Positions 3,628-6,988 of a stretch of DNA of 6,988 nucleotides are shown here, in pieces (position 1 is the first letter of the stretch; every line of letters begins with the position of its first letter). Where the stretch lies: contig CAIOUK010000272.1 of NCBI GenBank assembly GCA_903861445.1, forward strand, positions 1 to 6,988, in the 5' to 3' direction. A program made the position numbers and the translations under genes. The notes beneath the pieces are model-generated. The model saw nothing but the letters and a program-made list of their open reading frames with translations. It had not been told where the DNA came from and searched no databases. Source of the DNA: an uncultured Verrucomicrobia subdivision 3 bacterium (GTDB taxonomy: Bacteria; Verrucomicrobiota; Verrucomicrobiia; Limisphaerales; UBA11358).

Positions 3628-5181
3628 ATGAAAAAATATTTACTGACTCTTGCTTTGATCGCCGGCACTGCGGTGGGCACCTTCTCGGCGCGCGCCGACG
3701 GCACCAATATGGTGGCCGCTGTGACCAATGCGGTTGCTGCGGCAGCGGCTCCGGCTTCGACCAATCTGCCCGCCGCCTCGATTGACCAGCGGCTTTCGGT
3801 GGTTGAGGCTTACATCGCCAACACCGACCCGACGGCGGCGATGAAGGATACGAACGGCAACATGACCGTCACCGCGCCGGCGACCATCGGCAATCCCGGT
3901 CCCGGCCACAATGCGTGGCTGCTCACCAGCACGGCGTTCGTGCTGTTCATGACGCTGCCCGGTCTGGCGCTGTTCTACGGCGGCATGGTGCGCAAGAAAA
4001 ACGTGCTGTCCGTCCTCGCGCAATGCTTCCTGATCACCGGCCTCGTGACCATCCTCTGGGTGTTCGTCGGCTACGGCATGATCTTCGGCGGCACGGGTGA
4101 CATGACGAAGGACTTGATTCCCGGCTGGGTGGGCAGTCCCTCGGTCAACTGGATGTTGAACGGCGTCACGTCCGCGCCGAACACCAATTATTCCTATTGG
4201 GTTTCGGAAAACGTGTTCGCCATGTTCCAATTGATGTTCGCCATCATCACGCCGGCGCTCATCATCGGTGCCATCGCGGAACGCATGAAATTCAAGGCGA
4301 TTCTGGTGTTCATGACGCTGTGGATGTTCATCGTCTACTTCACGCAGGGTCACGCGATCTGGGGCATCAACGGTTACATGAACGGCGTGTGGAACCCGAA
4401 GGCGACGATCAAGGCGATTGACTTCGCCGGCGGCACGGTGGTGCACATGACGTCCGGTTACTCGGCGCTCGTGCTCTGCTTGATTCTCGGCAAGCGCAAA
4501 GGTTTCGGCAAAGAAAACTTCGCGCCGCACAGCCTCGTGTTGACCTACATCGGCACCGGCATGCTCTGGGTCGGCTGGTATGGTTTTAACTCGGGTTCAG
4601 CGGTTGCCGCTGACGTGGTTGCGGCCAACGCCTTCACCACCACGACGATTGCCACCGCCATCGCGTCATTCGTCTGGCCGATGTGGGAGTGGATCGTCAA
4701 AGGCAAGCCGAGCGTGCTCGGTTTCTGCTCCGGTGCCGTCGCCGGCCTGGTCGTCATCACGCCCGCTTGCGGTTTCGTGACGAGCACGGGTTCAATCTAC
4801 ATCGGCATCGCGGCCGGCACGATCTGCTGGTTCATGTGCTACAAAGTCAAGGCCTGGTTGGGTTATGACGACGCGTTGGACACGTTCGGCGTGCACGCGA
4901 TCGGCGGCACCACTGGCGCCATCATGACCGGTATGCTCGCCCGCAACGCGGCGAACGGCAATCTCGCGACGAACCTCAAGACCTACGTCACCGACAAATG
5001 GAATCAGCCGCTCGTGATGGAGCAGCTCAAGGCCGTCGTCATCACCATCGTGTTGAGCGTGGTCGCCACCGTAATCATCGCCTACATCACCAAGTTGCTC
5101 GTGGGTCTGCGCCCGACGGAAGAAGTCGAAATGACCGGTCTCGACGAATCCGAACACGGCGAACTCGGTTACCACGGCTGA
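3628..5181 (+). CDS. amtB: Ammonium transporter AmtB
   Basis: This 517-residue inner-membrane trimeric channel protein passes ammonium/ammonia into the cell and is controlled by GlnK. A signal peptide (MKKYLLTLALIAGTAVGTFS, cleavage probably after ARA at about residue 23) is followed by an Ala-rich and helical segment (residues 24-90). The Amt core runs from about residue 95 with 11 expected membrane helices. Recognisable family blocks are LALFYGGMVRKKN (113-125), IITPALIIGAIAERMKFK (206-223), DFAGGTVVHMTSGYSAL with Asp265 and pore His273, GWYGFNSGSAVAAD (316-329), and GVHAIGGTTGAI with the second pore His423. The C-terminal tail LRPTEEVEMTGLDESEHGEL is the conserved element that couples subunits and contacts GlnK. 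The protein is about 90 residues longer than E. coli AmtB, mostly because of the N-terminal extension. It is co-transcribed with glnK and ends at a strong terminator. Confidence 0.96.
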   Translation: MKKYLLTLALIAGTAVGTFSARADGTNMVAAVTNAVAAAAAPASTNLPAASIDQRLSVVEAYIANTDPTAAMKDTNGNMTVTAPATIGNPGPGHNAWLLTSTAFVLFMTLPGLALFYGGMVRKKNVLSVLAQCFLITGLVTILWVFVGYGMIFGGTGDMTKDLIPGWVGSPSVNWMLNGVTSAPNTNYSYWVSENVFAMFQLMFAIITPALIIGAIAERMKFKAILVFMTLWMFIVYFTQGHAIWGINGYMNGVWNPKATIKAIDFAGGTVVHMTSGYSALVLCLILGKRKGFGKENFAPHSLVLTYIGTGMLWVGWYGFNSGSAVAADVVAANAFTTTTIATAIASFVWPMWEWIVKGKPSVLGFCSGAVAGLVVITPACGFVTSTGSIYIGIAAGTICWFMCYKVKAWLGYDDALDTFGVHAIGGTTGAIMTGMLARNAANGNLATNLKTYVTDKWNQPLVMEQLKAVVITIVLSVVATVIIAYITKLLVGLRPTEEVEMTGLDESEHGELGYHG

Positions 5182-5214
5182 TCTTCAGTCCAAGGAGGAG
5201 GAACAAGGGAACAC

Positions 5215-5254
5215 CCGGTGGGCAACGTAAGTTGCCCGCCGGTTTTCGTTTTTT
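5215..5254 (+). terminator. Intrinsic terminator of glnK-amtB
   Basis: A 12-bp stem (5215-5226 with 5231-5242, one G-U pair) closes a GTAA loop of the GNRA type and is followed by TTTTCGTTTTTT (5243-5254). The T-tract is on the plus strand only, so it ends the amtB transcript rather than the convergent phosphatase transcript. It begins 33 bp after the amtB stop. Confidence 0.92.
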
Positions 5255-5257
5255 GAA

Positions 5258-6097
5258 TTAAACAACTTCGATCACCAGCGCCGTCGTGTTGTCGCGCCCG
5301 TCATTTTTCACTGACGCTTCCACAAGCGCCTTCGCCGGGTTAAAATCTTTTCCCTGCATCCGCAGTAAATCCACGATTTGATGGCCGTGCAGTCCTTCCG
5401 TCAAACCATCCGAGCAGATCAGAAAAATATCGCCGCGCCCGCACTCCACCGCGCCGACCTGCGGATCCACGAATTGATTTTCGCCGCCGAGCGCCTTTTG
5501 CAAAACATTCCGGCGCGGATGCGTGCGGGCTTCGTAATCCTTGATTTTCCCATTTCGCAACAGCCACGCGACGTGCGTGTCGTCCTGCGTGAGCTGGAGC
5601 AATTCATTTTTGCCTTTCGCCAGTTGATAAATCCGCGTGTCGCCGACATGGCCGAAATACAGCCAGCCCGGCGTGAACCACGCGAGGCTCATCGTCGTTT
5701 GCATGCCGTGGCATTCGTCGTAGCAACTGCCGAGATACACCAGCGCCCGATGCACCTGTTCGTAAAGTTCCGCCAGCACGTCCGCAAAACCGGCGTTCAG
5801 GCCGCGCGCGGAATGTTGGAAAGAGCGGGGGAGCAGCGTAGTAATTTTCTCGACGGCAATGTTGCTGGCGAATTCGCCCGCCTTCGCGCCGCCCATACCG
5901 TCGCACACGGCGAAAGTTAAATCGTGTTCCGCCAGCGACGCTTCGCCGAATTTACCAAGCCGCTGCACTTCCCGCGCGTCGAACCGCAGGCCGAGGAACG
6001 CGTCCTCGTTGTTCTTCCGCACGCGGCCCACATCCGTCCAGCCGAACCATTGCAATGTGTCGGCGCGGGCGGCGGATTTTTTTGACGATGGCTTCAT
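5258..6097 (-). CDS. PP2C-family serine/threonine protein phosphatase (PrpC/Stp-like)
   Basis: PP2C (PPM) phosphatases are metal-dependent enzymes that remove phosphate from Ser/Thr residues. From ATG 6097 the product is 279 residues and contains a full catalytic domain with all expected blocks: DVGRVRKNNEDAF (22-34, with Asp22, Arg25, Asp32), AVCDGMGGAKAGEFAS (63-78, Asp66), GHVGDTRIYQL (149-159), LQKALGG (199-205), DIFLICSDGLTEGL (223-236, Asp230), and DNTTALVIEV (269-278, Asp269). It has no membrane helix, so it should be cytoplasmic. The frame is open to another ATG at 6178, adding 27 residues, but those codons are the inverted-repeat element at 6107-6175 and look like FAYFVYFAV junk, so the shorter start is chosen. 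A kinase-like gene lies just upstream on the same strand, suggesting a kinase/phosphatase pair. It is convergent with amtB. Confidence 0.93.
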   Translation of the reverse strand: MKPSSKKSAARADTLQWFGWTDVGRVRKNNEDAFLGLRFDAREVQRLGKFGEASLAEHDLTFAVCDGMGGAKAGEFASNIAVEKITTLLPRSFQHSARGLNAGFADVLAELYEQVHRALVYLGSCYDECHGMQTTMSLAWFTPGWLYFGHVGDTRIYQLAKGKNELLQLTQDDTHVAWLLRNGKIKDYEARTHPRRNVLQKALGGENQFVDPQVGAVECGRGDIFLICSDGLTEGLHGHQIVDLLRMQGKDFNPAKALVEASVKNDGRDNTTALVIEVV

Positions 6098-6106
6098 TTT
6101 TCGTTT

Positions 6107-6175
6107 AACCGCGAAATACACGAAATACGCGAACGAGAAAAATTTATTTTCGTGTGGTTCGGGTATTTCGCGGTT
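6107..6175. repeat. Inverted-repeat intergenic element with 13-bp perfect arms
   Basis: AACCGCGAAATAC (6107-6119) is the exact reverse complement of GTATTTCGCGGTT (6163-6175). The 43-bp interior contains a second copy of a 9-nt unit (CGAAATACG after CGAAATACA), an A/T-rich core, and further inner complementarity (ACACGAAA 6118-6125 with TTTCGTGT 6148-6155). Elements built from CGAAATACA-like units are, from memory, common dispersed repeats in Verrucomicrobia and relatives. It lies between the kinase-like and phosphatase genes and supplies a spurious N-terminal extension to the latter. It could also fold in the mRNA between them. Confidence 0.75.
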
Positions 6176-6183
6176 CAATGTGT

Positions 6184-6567
6184 TTATTCTTCATCCGGCA
6201 AAATCGTGGCGAACTCGAAATCAATCACGCAAAAACGCCCGTCCGCAAACCGATACGTCACATTCCGCACGTCCGGGTCGTCGTGGCGCACGCCGAATTT
6301 TTCCAGTTCCGCAAAAATTTCCGCGCGCCGTTTTTCGTCGAGCTGCTCCACGCGCCCGCCGCAGTTAGTGGTGACGATGCGGAGGTTTTCGCGGTCGGCT
6401 TCGAGCAGGCGCGGCACGAACGGGCAGCCGCGTTCCTTGAGGTGGCGCAGCACGCGCACCTCGTTATCGAAGCGCGCCGCCGCCTGCGGGCCGTGGTAGG
6501 CCTTGAAGACGCGCCCGTCGAAGCTCAAGTGCACCGTCGCGCGCAATGTGTCCTTCACCTTCAGCAT
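6184..6567 (-). CDS. Very small protein-kinase-like protein
   Basis: This 127-residue cytoplasmic protein has the order of a protein-kinase fold. It shows a beta-strand start with a candidate ATP-anchoring Lys22 (GRVFKAYHG) and a candidate helix-C Glu36 (FDNEVRVLRHLKERG). A catalytic-loop-like RHDDPDVRN follows, where Asp97 and Asn102 keep the HxD-x4-N spacing, and then a metal-binding VIDFEFA with Asp116 in the DFG position. Typical kinases have 250 or more residues and even compact RIO/Bud32 types have about 200. Here the chain stops 11 residues after the DFE motif, so the activation segment and C-terminal helices are absent. Whether it phosphorylates proteins or small molecules is unknown. 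It precedes a PP2C phosphatase on the same strand, with a repeat element between. The ATG at 6567 has only a weak GGCGAG purine run right before it. Confidence 0.75.
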   Translation of the reverse strand: MLKVKDTLRATVHLSFDGRVFKAYHGPQAAARFDNEVRVLRHLKERGCPFVPRLLEADRENLRIVTTNCGGRVEQLDEKRRAEIFAELEKFGVRHDDPDVRNVTYRFADGRFCVIDFEFATILPDEE

Positions 6568-6741
6568 CTCGCCGGACTATCGCCGATTCCCGCGCCGCTG
6601 CCAAGCGCGACGCGATTTGGCCAGCGCGGTTAAATTTCGCCAGTGTCAGCCGTTCGTGCAAAAATCTTTCGCGCCGGCGAAAATTATTTTCCCCCTGTTA
6701 AATCAATTGTTGCCAGTAGTTCCCGCAAAATTCTTGCGATA

Positions 6742-6757
6742 TGGCACCCGCTTTGCT
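6742..6757 (+). promoter_or_regulatory. Sigma-54-type -24/-12 promoter of glnA
   Basis: TGGCACCCGCTTTGCT matches TGGCACG-N4-TTGCW at all but one fixed position, with the GG (6743-6744) and GC (6755-6756) exactly 10 bp apart. Transcription should begin near 6768, giving a leader of about 75 nt that includes the hairpin at 6775-6815. Together with the promoter at 3182-3197 it points to shared nitrogen control through RpoN and an NtrC-type activator. Confidence 0.82.
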
Positions 6758-6774
6758 AATCATTTCGCCACACA

Positions 6775-6815
6775 GGTTCAGCCCGCGTTTATGATGAACG
6801 CGGGCCGGATGAACC
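6775..6815 (+). promoter_or_regulatory. Bulged 15-bp hairpin in the glnA leader
   Basis: GCCCGCGTT (6781-6789) pairs perfectly with AACGCGGGC (6797-6805) over a 7-nt loop TATGATG. Outside this, GGTTCA (6775-6780) pairs perfectly with TGAACC (6810-6815), leaving a four-base bulge CGGA (6806-6809) on the 3' side. It starts within about 10 nt of the predicted mRNA 5' end and ends 28 nt before the glnA ATG. No T-tract follows, so it is not a terminator. A stabilising 5' hairpin or a regulatory leader are both possible. It does not match the cyanobacterial glnA riboswitch as I remember it. Confidence 0.65.
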
Positions 6816-6843
6816 GTTCCTCACTGACAACAACATAAAGCAA

Positions 6844-6988
6844 ATGGCAAAATACATCCTCGAATACCTCTGGCTCGACGGCTATGAACCCGTCGCCAAC
6901 CTCCGCGGCAAAACCCAGGTCAAAGAATTCAAGAGCTTCCCGAAACTCGCCGAGCTTCCGTGGTGGGGCTTCGATGGCTCCTCGACCC
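6844..6988 (+). CDS. glnA: Glutamine synthetase, GSII (eukaryote-like) type, N-terminal part
   Basis: Glutamine synthetase joins ammonium and glutamate to glutamine using ATP and is the assimilation step fed by AmtB. The first 48 codons are in the window; the gene runs off the right end. The visible part is the beta-grasp domain typical of the GSII family: EYLWLDGYEPVANLRGKTQV (residues 7-26), and then LPWWGFDGSST (38-48), where the W-x-F/Y-DGSST block is the family hallmark. Bacterial GSI proteins start differently, which supports the GSII call. Expected full length for the family is about 330-370 residues. A sigma-54-type promoter and leader hairpin lie directly upstream. No Shine-Dalgarno site is evident (AAAGCAA before the ATG). 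glnII is an alternative symbol. Confidence 0.92.
   Translation, partial: MAKYILEYLWLDGYEPVANLRGKTQVKEFKSFPKLAELPWWGFDGSST

Noticed and set aside
3640..4530. 296-codon open frame antisense to amtB
   Set aside because: It lies entirely opposite a certain gene. The His/Arg-rich composition is what antisense of a GC-rich membrane-protein gene gives; there is no family resemblance.
5190..5254. AAGGAGG ribosome-site-like run after amtB with a 12-codon GTG frame
   Set aside because: The spacing to the GTG is about 20 nt and the frame lies inside the terminator stem, so a leader peptide is unlikely.

Overview
The window falls into two parts that meet near position 3016. The right part is an ordinary chromosomal nitrogen-assimilation locus. 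The left part is a patch of mobile-element debris. The host is most likely a member of the Verrucomicrobiota (Pedosphaera/Limisphaera-like). This is inferred from the eukaryote-like (GSII) start of glutamine synthetase, an AmtB with a signal peptide and a long Ala-rich N-terminal stretch, the near absence of Shine-Dalgarno sites before core genes, and a dispersed 9-nt-periodic repeat of a kind seen in such genomes. No marker gene proves the taxonomy.

Left part (1-3016). A small two-helix membrane protein (97-369, minus) faces away from a wrecked integron integrase (505-807, plus). Between them lie a promoter that closely resembles a class 1 integron Pc promoter and a GTTRRRY core-like site, so this looks like the stump of an integron platform. 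Next come minus-strand genes in the order 63-aa, 93-aa, a HUH rolling-circle replication initiator-like protein (1701-2438), a 318-bp GC-rich hairpin region, and an overlapping pair of unknown genes (62 and 127 aa). At 2989-3016 there is a perfect tRNA T-arm plus acceptor 3' strand plus CCA with no tRNA body upstream. This is the usual scar of an element integrated at a tRNA 3' end and suggests that the DNA to the left is, or was, an integrated element whose other end lies outside the window.

Right part (3017-6988). A sigma-54-type -24/-12 promoter (3182-3197) precedes glnK-amtB, which end in a strong intrinsic terminator (5215-5254). A convergent minus-strand pair follows: a very small kinase-like protein (6184-6567) and a complete PP2C-type phosphatase (5258-6097), separated by a 69-bp inverted-repeat element. 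A second sigma-54-type promoter (6742-6757) and a long bulged leader hairpin (6775-6815) precede glnA (GSII type), which runs off the window end.

How the genes work together: GlnK senses nitrogen/energy status and gates AmtB, AmtB brings in ammonium, and glutamine synthetase fixes it. The matching sigma-54-type promoters suggest NtrC-like co-regulation. The kinase/phosphatase pair sits between the two nitrogen units, and its substrate cannot be told from sequence. The most interesting items are the tRNA-scar/HUH Rep island, the internally deleted integron integrase, the 127-residue kinase-like protein, and the glnA leader hairpin.
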